DNA of 64,000 nucleotides. Origin: Bos javanicus (lineage: Eukaryota; Chordata; Mammalia; Artiodactyla; Bovidae). The notes beneath the pieces are model-generated. The model searched no databases and was not told the origin of the DNA. It worked only from the letters and a program-made list of their open reading frames with translations. The first letter of the stretch is position 1. Each line of letters starts with the position of its first letter. A program made the position numbers and the translations under genes. The stretch is from NCBI RefSeq assembly GCF_032452875.1, contig NC_083869.1, forward strand, positions 123,572,001-123,636,000, given 5' to 3'. Shown here piece by piece: positions 33,336 to 44,640 of this stretch.

Positions 33336-35640
33336 GAACTGATGCTCCTGCTGCTGTCACCCCAGGACTGAGAAAAAGAGGCACATGTACCCATTTCACA
33401 GACAGGGCTAATTGCTGTGATGGCTCCTGGCTGCTGATACACCCTTGATCAGCCCACAAGGGACAGAGGCTCAGAGCAGGGCTTTCTCCCCACAAGGCTC
33501 AGGCTGGGCCACCACCCCGGACCCCACACTGTCCAGGACACTTAGTCACAAGCACTGATGAGAAAGTGGCAGACATCTGTGGCTGCCTGCCCAGCAGCCC
33601 ACCCCTCCTTCCTTCTTTCACAGAACCCTAGCTTTGTTCTGCAGCAACAGGCTCAGAGCTGGTTGGCCTCCCCAGCCCAGGAATGTAGACAAACCTGGCA
33701 CTCCATCCCCCTTCTCCAGACATTGTTTTGGGAGTATATAAGTGACCCAGATATGGCTATTGAGGTATGAGGAGAAAGCTACTGATGGAGGGACTACATT
33801 TGGGAAATACTTTTTCTGCCTCACTGTACTCCCTTCTTCTCAACTTGAATGCTGCAATGCAAGACATGATGTTTGGAGCTGTGGCAGCCATACTGCAACC
33901 ATGAGGCAGTAAGGGAAAAGTCCAGAATGGTCAATACACAATATTGAGTAAAAGGGAAAGAACTTGGTTTTTTGGCATCACTGAATATCTGTCCCACCTT
34001 AGGACTACCTCCGTCCAGAAGTCATTTTGGGCTCAATCATTTCACATCTTAATGACTTGAGTCCCTGTTGTTGAATTTTCTATTACTTGATACTCAATAC
34101 ATCCCAACTGATCTATGCGCCCAGCTCACATCTCTCATAACCCTCAACACACAGAGTCAAGGCTATTTGTCTACATCTCTGTCTCAAATATCAGACTCTG
34201 GACTTCTAAAGGCGAACACTGTATCTTGTTGCATCTGACCCCCAGAGCTCCACATGAGTCACAGTCCCACAGCAGTCCCATGACTGTCATGAAGTGAATA
34301 ATGTAGATGAATGAGGGAAGGAGTAAATTAATGACTAAGTGAAACTAATGGATTTAAAAGTGCTTTGCAAATACAAGGTAAGGTTCTAAAGTTACATGGA
34401 GATGGAGGTGGAAGATGGTGCAGGGTGGAGAGCAGGGACTAGAGGAAAAGATTATTCAAAGAAATAAGGCTGAATCTTCTCCCCAGATGGCCCCTGCTTC
34501 TCAATCCTGCTGGCACAGACTCCAGGTCAGAAACCCCGTCCACCCCGTGCACAGCCCCCTTGGCTCCTGGAGCCTTTGACAGCCAGTGCCTCCTTCCCCA
34601 AACTGGAGAAACAGGCTTTGTGCTTTCCCATTTCCCCGCTAGAAATTGTTGCAAAAAACCAAATGGTTATCACTACTTCTGCAGCAATTCTTTGCTGCAT
34701 TATTTTGTAAGAGACAGAGGACGGGGCATGGGGAGAAGAGAAGGTGGGAGAAGTGAGGAAAACCATTAACTGAACAGGCTCTAAAATTTCAGCTCCAAGT
34801 TTTGCAGAGAAACTGAATTAAAGAATCAAATCAAATGAATTCTGCCATCAGAGTCAGAGATCTATCTCCCCTGAAATGCCTTACTTTGACAGTTGGCTTC
34901 AAGAGGTTTGATAGAATTTATTTATCCAGCAAATAAGATCAAGGTATGAAAGAAGACTCATTCTATCATGAGAACTCTGTTAAGAGCTTGACATAATTGT
35001 GGGTTATCCAGAAAGAGTTTTTGGCAAAACTGATGAGTCTTTTTTGTTGTTGTTCTTTTTCTCACTGGTGGCTCGCATTCCTGGGGCCTGGAAAGGTCCA
35101 AGGGGACAGGAATCAGGAAGTATGTGATGTGGGAAGGTGTGGAGGCTGGAGTCCCAGTCCACCACAGCCTTCCTCTTCCTGCTTCTGTAAGAATCAGGAA
35201 GAGGACCAGGAGGGGAAGAGTAAAAACTCCTCCTTTGAAAGCATCATTAAAGAGGTCACCAGAGTGGACATAAAAGATCCAGCATTAGCCAATTAACTTG
35301 GTTTCCTCATCTGCAAAAGCCATGGCCTTGATGACATTTACCCCTTGGGGAGCTGCCGGTTCCATGACTCACAGATGCAAGACCTGTGCACAGCTGGGCA
35401 CACAGTAGGACCTCTAGAAGTAGATCCTCCCCTCCCCCCAACCAACCCACTGTGAAGACCCCTGGGACATGGCCTGCGGACCCCTCCTAAGCCACAGAAG
35501 TGCCTCTGGGATACTCCCCACGGCAGCTCCCCTCCTCCCCCAACACTACCATTCCTCTACCTTCAGAAATGACCAGAGTGGCAGTGTCTCCATCTCTGAA
35601 AACAGGCCCTCTGCCTCCCAGCAATGGTGTGTAAGGGCAC
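33336..35640. other. Unique DNA, no gene seen
   Basis: 33880-33930 ('gcagccatactgcaaccatg') recalls an ancient repeat of unknown family, and 33980-34330 may be an L2-like relic. No domain-bearing frame was found. Confidence 0.4.
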
Positions 35641-35679
35641 ACGTGTGTGATCGTGTGTGTGTGTGCACACATGTGTGCC
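35641..35679 (+). repeat. Imperfect (TG)n microsatellite
   Basis: TG/CA alternation with interruptions, possible Z-DNA-forming tract. Confidence 0.75.
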
Positions 35680-35994
35680 AGGCCCCACGGAGGAGGACCC
35701 TATCTATACCTCACATGCTTCAAGTCCTCGAATGTGATCTCCTGATATTGTCTCTAAAGTAGGGGCCTAGGGGCAGGCGGAAAGAAGGCCAGGCCCCACT
35801 AACCACCTCCAGCCTGTATCCCCACTCTCATCCACTCTGCCTCACGTGTGGCAGAAATGTGCTTTTTCATAAACCCCGTGGTTGTCTGTGAATCCCACAG
35901 TTATAATGCATCATGTATTTCCTGATTTCTCGATGACTCACAAAGTGCCAGAGCCTTGCAAAGGGCTTATCTGTGACGTCCCCAGCATCTCGAG

Positions 35995-36075
35995 GGCCAA
36001 GTGGAGTTATCCTCATTTTAGAGATGAGACCGCTGAAGCACAAAGAGGTTCACCACTCCCTGGAGGAGGCGGCAA
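35995..36075 (-). mobile_element. MIR SINE fragment
   Basis: 'tcctcattttagagatgaga' and 'agcacaaagaggttcacc' match antisense MIR. Confidence 0.6.
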
Positions 36076-36879
36076 GAAGCCCATGGCACCAGAGGGGACA
36101 AGGCAAGGAGCTCTGAGCCTCTGCAGCCTCCGGGCACCCGCCCTTGCAGGGCACAGTCAACCCAGGGCACACCCTGAGAGAAGCCCCCAGCGAGTTTTCT
36201 CCGGTAACTCCAGGTACTATGGGAGAGAGGGAATCTGTGAGGGAGACAGTCAGGTTTTTTTAAAGTGGAAGAAAAAAGAAAAAGGAAATCTAAAATCTCC
36301 TGGGAAGGGACAGGACCCATTTATCAATTTCTCTGTGAATCCTCTGAAAAAAATTACACTGTAACCACAGTGTCTCTTTAAATATTGGTTCAGGGAGTGA
36401 CTGAGCCATTAGCTCAGGACCTGCAAGGCAGAGGCCTCGGCTCACTGCTGTGTCATTCCAGGCGGGCAGCGGGCACCATGTGGAAGGAACTACTGCTCAG
36501 GAACTGCCTCCAGCTTGGCCCAAGATCACTGTGGCCCTGGGAAATCCCACTCCCTCTCTGGGCTCCTCTATTCCTTGTTCCTTAGGGGTGCATCCCTTAG
36601 GAGGAAGGGAGAGATGGAAAACACAGTGGAAGAGAAAGCAAGAGGAAAACTCTTACACCTGGAAGGTGAGGAAGGGAAAGACCAAAGAGGGGCAGCCCCA
36701 GGGACCGTGACCTTCCCCCACGCCTGGTCCCGGGTCCTGGCTGCACTGGAGGCTGCGCCCTCCTCCAGGAACCCTGGGGGCATCCTCTGTCCCTCCCACT
36801 GCTCCCACCAGCTTCTTCCATTTCCCTCAAGTCTCCTTTCAGCCTCGAGCACCACCACTCAGGCCCTGAATTCACCCGC
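36076..36879. other. Unique DNA, no gene seen
   Basis: Open frames on both strands at 36515-36875. No domain or named repeat. Confidence 0.4.
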
Positions 36880-37215
36880 CTCCCACCACAGGGCCTTTGT
36901 ACAAGCTGTTTTCATGGCCCAAAGCATACGCTTCCTCCCCATCTTCCCAGAGTTTCCCCTCCTTGCCCGTCACCCCTCAGATCTCCTCAAGGAAGCCCTC
37001 CTTGACCGTCCTGACAAGGTCAAACCCTGACAGTCTTCTGGGACCCTCGTCCTGGGCACACTGATCACAGGACAGGTTCCAGGTCTTTCGGGGACTTCTG
37101 TGCCCCCCAGTAGGCAGTGAGCTCAGGGCCAAGGATATCATTGCTTTGTTCACTGCTGTGGTTCCTAGAACAGGGCCTGGCATATCGTAGCTGCTCAGTA
37201 AATACTGGTGGGAAG
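36880..37215 (+). mobile_element. L2 LINE 3' UTR
   Basis: Good landmark series: 'cacagggcctttgtacaagc', 'caaggaagccctccttgacc', 'cattgctttgttcactgctg', 'gaacagggcctggcatatcg', 'gctcagtaaatactgg'. Confidence 0.75.
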
Positions 37216-37609
37216 AAGGGATGCAGGGAGAAGAACTGGCCGAGTTTATTGTGTTCAGAGAAGGTTTGTGGGAAACAGGACAGTGATACAGGGTGAAGGG
37301 AGGAGGACCAGGGGCCCCACCACAGCCGGGAACTAGGGGGATGTCGTCTCTAGCCAGCGGTCCCTGAGGTCGCACTGGAGGACAGAGAACGAGAGTCACT
37401 CTGGGGAGCCCCAGATGGAGGCCCGAGAGACGGGAGGGCCAGGAGGGACACGATCTCCATGGAGGAGCACAGTCTCCGCTCAGGTCTCCCATCTCTGAGA
37501 GGCCCCACCTTCTGACCACAGGCCTCCCCTGCTCCAGAACCATCCATGGCTCCCAGCACCACCTGTTCAACCCACCTTCCCTGCCTCGCCTCCTTCCAGA
37601 CTAAAGCTT
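37216..37609. other. Unique DNA, no gene seen
   Basis: Open minus-strand frames (36977-37570 and 37350-37649) overlap the L2 relic and lack domains. Confidence 0.4.
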
Positions 37610-37860
37610 CAGGCCTCCAGACCACCTCCTGGTCCCTAATTCCCGACATTCTTCAGCCCAAGTGTCCCCTCATCCAGGAGGCTTTCTCTGATTCCCTTTG
37701 CTACTTGTCCCTTCTCTGTTCCCAGAAAACCCAGCTGATGTCCCTCCTGTAGAGCTTGGTTCAGTCTCACCACTAGTCCGTGAGCTACTGGCACACAGCT
37801 CAGCACGCAGTGACTCTCAAGGCGGGCAGGATCTATGAATGAATGAGTGAACAAATGAAT
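37610..37860 (+). mobile_element. L2 LINE 3' UTR
   Basis: 'tcatccaggaggctttctct', 'gtccgtgagctactggcac' and the 'gaatgaatgagtgaac' tail resemble L2 3' sequence. Confidence 0.55.
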
Positions 37861-37864
37861 GTTA

Positions 37865-38120
37865 CTAGCTTCCATTTATTCAGGACCCGCTGTGTATCAG
37901 GCATCATGCTGACATTTTATTCCATAGCATCTTATGGAAAAACTCAAACAAAAATTTTGGCCAACCCAAAACAAGCATCATTTCATTAATCCTCCCTACA
38001 GCCTGTTGTACAGTGTCCTGATATACACCCATAGTACAGATGGCAAAACTGAGGCTCAGGGGGTTGGGTCATTCACCAAGGTCACATAGGGAGTAAGCTC
38101 AGGAAGTGGAATCTTCCTGC
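37865..38120 (-). mobile_element. MIR SINE with an internal mariner scrap
   Basis: Antisense MIR: 'gacccgctgtgtatcaggca', 'tcattaatcctccctacagc', 'atggcaaaactgaggctcag', 'aaggtcacatagggagtaag'. It is interrupted at about 37926-37967. Confidence 0.65.
37926..37967. mobile_element. Mariner end inserted in a MIR
   Basis: 'cttatggaaaaactc' plus 'aaaattttggccaaccc' resembles the terminal repeat of the ruminant mariner-like transposon. Only about 42 bp remain, like a solo end or MITE. Confidence 0.55.
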
Positions 38121-38639
38121 TCAGCTCCATCCTCAGTCTCCTAGCTGCACTGAACCCACAATTCATGGTCACATTTGGGGCTTCCCTACCAATCTCTCCA
38201 CTCACTTGGAACCCACACTGGCTGCTTTGGCTGAAATTCATGATCACAAACATCCAGCCTCAACCCCAGAGCAACAGAGAAGGACCTGCCTGTTCCCAGC
38301 GTGTGTGTGGAGGCCTGATGTTGTCCCTTAGGGACCCTGGGTAACTGACAGGTGAGTCCACAGAAGACCCCTCAGCCCTGCCCACCGACACTCTCCATGC
38401 TCACTGTTGGCAGACACCCCTGTGCCCTCCCCACTCCCTGGGCCGGTGGCCCTCCCAGGCCCACATGGATGCTGGTAGCTCCCTCTCCACTGCTCCAGGA
38501 ACATCACCCATAGATCATGAAGACTGAGGCTGTAATATCAGGGTCATTTGCGTATCTCCAACGAGCAGGGGCTGCAGGGCTCCTCAGATCCCAGAGATTC
38601 TAGGAAGGAGAGGGAAATACTCAGATGCAAAGCAGAGGG
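38121..38639. other. Unique DNA, no gene seen
   Basis: No repeat or domain recognised. Confidence 0.4.
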
Positions 38640-38890
38640 AGCACAGAGGAAATAGAATGTGCCAGGGAGATTAATCCGCTGCTCAGACATGGAAGAAATA
38701 CATTCAATTATGTTTTATTGCGTTTCATTTGAATGTACACATCGTAGTTAGCTGCCTGCAAGCCTCGGATTACCCAGAAAGAAAGCACAATGAGAGATGA
38801 GAGAATAAAAACACACACAAAGAAAATGCTCCTGAAATTGAAATCACTAAGACCAAGAAATAAAAGCCAGACATGAGACAAAAGCAGCTG
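38640..38890. promoter_or_regulatory. Candidate conserved non-coding element
   Basis: AT-rich island with 'gagattaatccgctgctcag', 'caattatgttttattgcg' and 'cctcggattacccag' (OTX-like TAATCC/GGATTA cores), with no repeat signature. Confidence 0.35.
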
Positions 38891-38999
38891 CTTGGCACCA
38901 AGACCCTCTCAGCACTGAGGCCAGGTCCCCACGGCACACAGCCCGGGACCAGGCACCCTTGGCTGGATTGTCCTGATCTCTGGCATCAGAAAAAGACTC

Positions 39000-39115
39000 A
39001 CGACAGAGTCAGAAGATCCCGGCTGTCCTGAACTTCCACTAGTATACTGTGTGATTACGGGTAGCTCACTGCCCTTCTCTGAGCCTCATTTCCCCAGAGG
39101 AGCAATAGGATGCCT
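39000..39115 (+). mobile_element. MIR SINE fragment
   Basis: 'tgtgtgattacgggtagctc' followed by 'ttctctgagcctcatttccc' matches sense MIR. Confidence 0.6.
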
Positions 39116-39839
39116 AAACCAGATGTTCTTAAAGGATGTGGTCAATGAAGAGCAAGAAGGAATCCCATGAGATCCAGTTCAGGGAAAAAGAAACCCTAGA
39201 GACACCCCTGGGAGTTGTGATCTCTTCAGCAGAGCCCCTTGGTGAACCTGTGCCAAAGGGCATCCGCTGAATCAGGGCACAGGGTGGGAGGGAGGGATCT
39301 CTGGCACTTCTTATCTCCCTTCCAGCACATTCTGTCTCCCTCAAGAGTCCATTCCTCTGTCCCTCCAGCATCAACACTGCACTGGGGGAAAGCCCTGGAA
39401 ACCCCGAAGGTGCCTGGTCCCCCAGGGCAGCATCTTCTACTTTCTGAGTCGTCAGAGAGAGAGGACTTCGGTGGAAGGGGACCCTCCAGCTCTCTAGCCA
39501 CTGACTCTGCCCACCCTCAAGGCCAGAAATCATGGTAGATGCAAGGAGTTCAGGAGTGGCCGTTCGTGTAATATCTAGCTGTCGTGTGTGTGTGCGCGAG
39601 AGAACACGTGTTATGGGTGTGTGTGCAGGGGACCAGCACCTCAGTCACGGGGCACAGTGGCAGGGCTCACACACTTTATTAACCCTCAGGGCTGGATCCT
39701 CCTCAGCTGCCCAGAGCAGGAGTGAGGCTCCCAGGCAGTCTCCAGAGGCACAGTCATGAACCAGACACAGCGCTCCTCCAGAAGCGTCGGCAGCCTGGCC
39801 AAGGTTCCATCAAGTCCAACCAGGAAAAACCCACTCAAG
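39116..39839. other. Unique DNA with TG-rich patch at 39585-39630
   Basis: Open frames on both strands at 39129-39538 lack recognisable domains. A short imperfect TG tract occurs near 39585. Confidence 0.4.
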
Positions 39840-39972
39840 TATTCATTCAGGCAGTATTTAACTGAGCATCTACCACGCACCAGGTCCTGTCCTAGGCACC
39901 CGCGATGGCAATGGACAAGAACACAAACATCTCTTAGGACGCTTACATTTAAAGCTCTCTGCGAATGGCAAG
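39840..39972 (+). mobile_element. Ancient L2/MIR-class fragment
   Basis: 'actgagcatctaccacgcac', 'caggtcctgtcctaggcacc' and 'gacaagaacacaaacatctc' are landmarks of a common old repeat. It continues after the SINE at 39973. Confidence 0.5.
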
Positions 39973-40049
39973 GGGAGCCTAGTGGGCTGCCGTCTATGGG
40001 CTCGCACAGGGTAGGACGCGACTGAAGCGATTTAGCAGCAGCAGCAGCA
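39973..40049 (+). mobile_element. 77-bp truncated BOV-A2 SINE, 12-bp TSD
   Basis: Only the last part of the SINE and its (AGC)n tail were copied. The perfect repeat 'gcgaatggcaag' at 39961-39972 and 40050-40061 proves a genuine short insertion. Confidence 0.95.
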
Positions 40050-40061
40050 GCGAATGGCAAG

Positions 40062-40149
40062 CAGTAGCCCACATTTACTGACATCTGCTGGGTGCTGGGT
40101 GTACTGCTCAGCATTTTGCATGGCCTGTCTCTGAATTAGGCACCATCTG
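40062..40149 (-). mobile_element. MIR-like fragment
   Basis: 'acatttactgacatctgctg' and 'gggtgtactgctcagcattt' resemble the antisense MIR start. It is cut by the next SINE. Confidence 0.5.
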
Positions 40150-40160
40150 TGTGTCAGGGG

Positions 40161-40436
40161 CGGAGAAGGCAATGGCACCCCACTCCAGTACTCTTGCCTG
40201 GAAAATCCCATGGACGGAGGAGCCTGGTAGGCTGCAGTCCATGGGGTCGCTAAGTCGGACAAGACTGAGCAACTTCACTTTCCCTTTTCACTTTCATACA
40301 TTGGAGAAGGAAATGGCAACCCACTCCAGTGTTCTTGCCTGGAGAATCCCAGGGATGGGGGAGCCTGGTGGGCTGCCGTCTATGGGGTCGCACAGAGTCG
40401 GACACGACTAAAGTGACTTAGCAGCAGCAGCAGCAG
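40161..40436 (+). mobile_element. Full-length dimeric BOV-A2 SINE, 11-bp TSD
   Basis: Two related Bov-A monomers joined by a 'ttcactttcatac' linker and ending in (AGC)n. The direct repeat 'tgtgtcagggg' at 40150-40160 and 40437-40447 flanks it. The monomers differ as usual ('cactccagtactcttgcc' versus 'cactccagtgttcttgcc'). Confidence 0.97.
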
Positions 40437-40609
40437 TGTGTCAGGGGAGGGAGGGTGAGAGGTACCCGCTCCCTGCCCAGCCTGGGTATAGCCCAGCCTC
40501 TCCAGCTGTGGCAAAAGGCACACATACTTTTCCTGGGACTGATCTTATAGGAACCCCAAGGCCCTAGAGGGTGCCCAGTGACTCTCTGCTGGTCGTCCCT
40601 ATCCAGCCA

Positions 40610-40690
40610 TCCCTGGGGAGGTGTCATTCTCTCCAGTTTACAGGTAAGGAAGCCAAGGCCTGATCACAGGACGGTCTGTAGCTGAGGCCT
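40610..40690 (-). mobile_element. MIR fragment
   Basis: 'ccagtttacaggtaaggaag' and 'ccaaggcctgatcacagg' fit antisense MIR. Confidence 0.5.
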
Positions 40691-40709
40691 GATTTCATCT
40701 TTGCTGCCA

Positions 40710-40850
40710 GAGCTCAAGGTTGCACCCAGCCTGGGGTCCATCTCCTGCCCGCCCTGGGCAAGTACATCGCACCTCTTTCCCCATCTGTGAAACAGGGGTA
40801 ATAGTAGTACCCACCTCACAGAGTGAGCAAGAGAACTAGGCGTCTGGACT
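40710..40850 (+). mobile_element. MIR SINE
   Basis: 'ccctgggcaagtacatcgca', 'ccccatctgtgaaacagggg' and 'taatagtagtacccacctca' are diagnostic sense MIR blocks. Confidence 0.75.
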
Positions 40851-41439
40851 ATGTAGAGGACTCAGCGTGGAGCGCAGCTCACAGAAAGTGCCAGGGTCTC
40901 AGTCCCCGCCCTCTTCAGGCCAGGGCCCCTTTAGTTTCCTTAGATTGCCCCTGCCCCAGCAAGTGGAGGATGTTGCTTCTACAGGGCACACTCATGACCC
41001 ATGAGACCCCCATCTGCCCTTGATTGATGGCCCAGGGGGACATGGGAGCGGGTGGGGTGATCCCAGGCTCCTCCTACCACACTGCAGGGTGGAGTCTCCA
41101 AGTACTCACAATGAAAGTTATTTGAAGTGAAGGAAAAAGAACACTATGCTTTAGAGAACCATGCTTCATCTAAAAGAAAAAGACAAAGCATTAAAGTATT
41201 ATTTTCATTTTTTAGGTCATGGTTCTTTGCATCCTCTCAATTCTAGTGGCAGTCAACTGCCAAGCTGTGCACCTCAACGGAGGAAGGTGTGAGTAGGAAA
41301 GACGGCAGCTCTGGACAGACACCAGGTCCATTGTGTGTCTGCCAGGAAGAAGGGAGGAGGGCAAGGCTGCTCCAGGGTCACCTGCTTCTGCTCTGGGGCT
41401 CTCAGCTTTGCACCTGTGTGTATGTACTAAGGGGCCATA
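40851..41439. other. Unique DNA, no gene seen
   Basis: GC-rich, then an AT-rich purine stretch at 41100-41215 that may be a repeat remnant. No domains. Confidence 0.4.
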
Positions 41440-41855
41440 CAACCTGGCATTTGAGAGCCCGAATCTGGGGGGAACTCAACAGACCTGGGGCTTCCCTGAT
41501 GGCTCAGATGGTAAAGAATCTGCCTGCAATGCAGGGGACCCAGGTTCAGCCCTTGGGTCGGTCAGGAAGATCCCCTGGAGAAGGGAATGGCTTCCCACTC
41601 CGGTATTCTTGTCTAGAGAATCCCACGGACAGAGGAGCCTGGCAGGCTACAAAGAGTCACAAAGAGTTGGTGAGCAGCTAAAACTTTCACTTTCACTTTC
41701 AACAGACCTGAGTACCAGTCCCAGTCCTGCCACTTGTCAGCTGGGTGAGCTTAGGCATAAAAGCCCAGCTCTCTGAGCCTCGGTTTACTTGTTTATGAAA
41801 TGAGCATCGTAGCAGCACGCATCCCACAGTCTCTGCATTATTAAATGAGACACTG
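41440..41855 (+). mobile_element. MIR SINE split by a younger SINE
   Basis: 'ggcatttgagagcccgaatc' lies left and 'ccagtcctgccacttgtcag', 'ctctgagcctcggtttactt' right of the Bov-tA at 41488. The MIR reads through once that SINE and one TSD copy are removed. Confidence 0.65.
41488..41698 (+). mobile_element. Bov-tA SINE, 12-bp TSD
   Basis: Full-length sense copy with the repeat 'tcaacagacctg' at 41476-41487 and 41699-41710. The A-box is kept and the B-box is altered ('aggttcagccc'). Confidence 0.96.
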
Positions 41856-42019
41856 CAAATACACTGGCTATTCATTCTACACTACTTTAAAGATCTTTCT
41901 CAAATTTCACTATTTCTAAAAAGTGGCGTGTGTCTCACAATGAAAAAGCTCATGTCTCTTTTTTTGCTAGATACTGTCATAAAATGGTGGACCTCTAAAC
42001 CCACGGTATCTGAGAATGA

Positions 42020-42128
42020 CATGTGTGGCTGAGTCCCTTCGCTCTTCACCTGAAACTATCAAGATGTTGTTAATTAGCTATAACCCCATACAAAATGTTT
42101 TTGGTGTTAAAAAAATAAAATTTAAAAG
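42020..42128 (+). mobile_element. L1 3' UTR end (artiodactyl type)
   Basis: 'atgtgtggctgagtcccttc', 'cacctgaaactatcaagatg' and 'ttaattagctataacccc', ending in an A-rich 'aaaaaaataaaattt', match the 3' terminus of artiodactyl L1. Confidence 0.6.
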
Positions 42129-42364
42129 TAACAGGATGTAAAATGTATATTAAAGAAAAGAACTGCGTTCAGGAGGAGGCCTGCAGGAGTGCGGAGCCTG
42201 GCAAGAACACACTCTCCATTGCTCTCACAAGGTGAACCTGGCTCTTGGGCCCGAGACCCGTGGAGACTTGAGGTGTTTACTTTGTTCAGTCCTGGAGATG
42301 CAGAGAGTTGTCTGCAGAACCCACTTATGGCCATGGGGAAAACCCACGTGCCTGACTTTTGTAT
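42129..42364. other. Unique DNA, nothing recognised
   Basis: No gene or named repeat. Confidence 0.35.
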
Positions 42365-42760
42365 CCAACCAGGATGGAGGAATAGGGTCTGGGCTTATCT
42401 TCCCGCCAGAAATAACTGACCAATCAACCCAACAAACAAAATATATGAAACAACAGTTTTTGAGACACTGAACTCCAGACAATGAGAAACGGTGATCCCA
42501 GAGACACAGGAATGAATGAGGTGAGTCCTGGTTGCTCCAGTGAATACCACAAGAGGGTTTCAAGATGCAGGGAGGCAGAACTCAGGAGCTGGTGGACACT
42601 GTGAGTTGAGATGATGAGCTGTGAACCCAGGGGAACAAGAAAACCAGGGTTCACAGGACAGAGCACTGTGGAGGAGGGAGCTATATAGAGAGAATCCTGG
42701 GAATTTGCAGAGGGTCCTCTTGGAGTCTTAGCTGAGTACTAACCAGCATATATTTGTGAA

Positions 42761-42976
42761 GGGAATACCCAGTGGCTCAGATGACACAGAATCTGCCTGA
42801 AAGGCAGGAGACCTGGGTTCAAACCCTGAGTTGGGAAGATCCCCTGGAGAATGCAATGGCTACCCACTCCAGTATTCTTGCCTGAAATATTCCATGGACA
42901 GAGGAGCCTGGTGGACTATAGTCCCTGGGGTCACAAAGAGTCGGACTCAACTGAGTGACTAAGACTACTACTACTG
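42761..42976 (+). mobile_element. Bov-tA SINE with (ACT)n tail
   Basis: Sense ruminant SINE, B-box mutated ('gggttcaaaccc'), tail 'actactactactgct'. It is inserted in the old L1. Confidence 0.92.
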
Positions 42977-43706
42977 CTCCTTGAAGCTGGGGAGGAAACA
43001 TTCCAGAGGATTGGAAGGGACAGGGCCTGGGCTCTAGGCTAGAAACGGTACTATTACCGTCGCCTGACTCACAGAATACAGGGTAGAGCACTCAGAAGAA
43101 TCTTGACTAAGAAGCGGGAGAAATTAGCCCTAAGCTAAATGATGCTCTGGTCTCACCTAACAATGCCTCAAAGCAAGACTCAAAAAGACAAAACTGTTTC
43201 CAGGCACTTTAACTGGGTCCCAGAACAAAGCTCAAGAATACTTATAAGTATATGAAAATATCAACCGTCTTACAAGGCAAAGTTGAGAATGGTATCCAAT
43301 TAAAAATTAGCAGTCATAGAGTAGAAATATATGACTCATAATGAGGAGAAAATCAATCAATTGAAACCAACCTTGAATTAACTAGATGTTACAATTTGCA
43401 GACAAGGCCATTAAAACTGTTGTTATCACAGTATTCCATATGTTCAAAATGCTATATAGAGACTTGGAAAATATAAAAAAAAAAGAGTCAAATCATATTC
43501 TAGAGATGACAGTTACTGTGTCTGATGAAAAATCTACCAGATGGTATTAATAGATTAGAAATTGCAGAAGAAAAAGTTGATAAATGTGAAGCCACAGCAA
43601 TAGAAACTATCCAAAATAAAACACAAGAGAAAAAACATTTACAGAAATGAAGAGTATCCATGAGCCATAGGAAAACTTCATGCTGGATGGTATAATGTAA
43701 TTTCAG

Positions 43707-44068
43707 TTGTGGTGCTGGAGAAGACGCTTGAGAGTCCCTTGGACTGCAATGAGATCCAACCAGTCCATTCTGAAGATCAGCCCTGGGATTTCTTTGGAAG
43801 GACTGATGCTAAAGCTGAAACTCCAGTACTTTGGCCACCTCATGCGAAGAGTTGACTCACTGGAAAAGACTCTGATGCTGGGAGGGATTGGGGGCAGGAG
43901 GAGAAGGGGACAACAGAGGATGAGATGGCTGGATGGCATCACCGACTCGATGATGTGAGTTTGAGTGAACTCCGGGAGATGGTGATGGACAGGGAGGCCT
44001 GGTGTGCTGCGATTCATGGGGTATCAAATAGTCGGACACAACTGAGCAACTGAACTGAACTGAACTGA
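43707..44068 (+). mobile_element. BovB LINE 3' fragment, young type
   Basis: Short sense copy with the 'CCTGGGATTTCTTTGG' marker and a 'gaactgaactgaac' tail. A small frame (43707-43958) is still open. It is inserted into the old L1M/HAL1 element. Confidence 0.93.
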
Positions 44069-44640
44069 AAGGAAAAGAAGAGAAAGAGAATGAGAGTAAT
44101 GTTTCAAGAAGAAGAAAAAAAAAAAGGCAAAATTTTTTTTTTCTAAATTCAATACCACTCTAATCCCAGAGATCTAAGAATCTCAGCAGATTCTAAACAC
44201 AGGAAACAGGAAGAAAACTATAGCAGGCACATGATAGTCAAATTCTCTAAAGCCAGTGATAACGAGAAGATGCTAAAAGCCAACACAGGGAAAATAAGCC
44301 TTAAGTACAAAGGAACAAAGATAGCAATGACAACAGATTTCTCTTCAGAAATAATGAAAGCAAGAAGACAGTGAGGCCACATCCTTAGAGCACTGAAAGG
44401 AAAAAATCTCTTAACCTATCATTCTATAACCAGTGAAAAGCATCTTTCACAATAAAGAAGGAATAAAACCTTTTTCAGACATCTAAAGATCTTCAATGCA
44501 AGAAATCTTAAGGATAGTCCTTCAGGCAGAAGAAAAATGAAATCAGATGAAAATATGGATCCACACAAAGCAATAAGAGTACCAGAAATGCAATTTTTTC
44601 TTTTCTTTTCTTTTTTTTTGTTTCTTTAAAAATAACTGAG

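Larger units (their letters stand above)
42365..44640 (+). mobile_element. Old L1M/HAL1-type element, interrupted twice
   Basis: Starts with a 5' UTR-like block ('gatggaggaatagggtctgg', 'actgaactccagacaatgag'). It passes through an A-rich ORF1-like region and a strongly matching stretch with 'gtacaaaggaacaaagatag', 'acaacagatttctcttcag', 'aacctatcattctataacc' and 'gtccttcaggcagaag'. All frames are broken. A SINE (42761) and a BovB (43707) have landed in it. Confidence 0.65.

Noticed and set aside
36515..37030. 171-codon frame
   Set aside because: Its 3' half lies in an L2 3' UTR, so it is not a gene.
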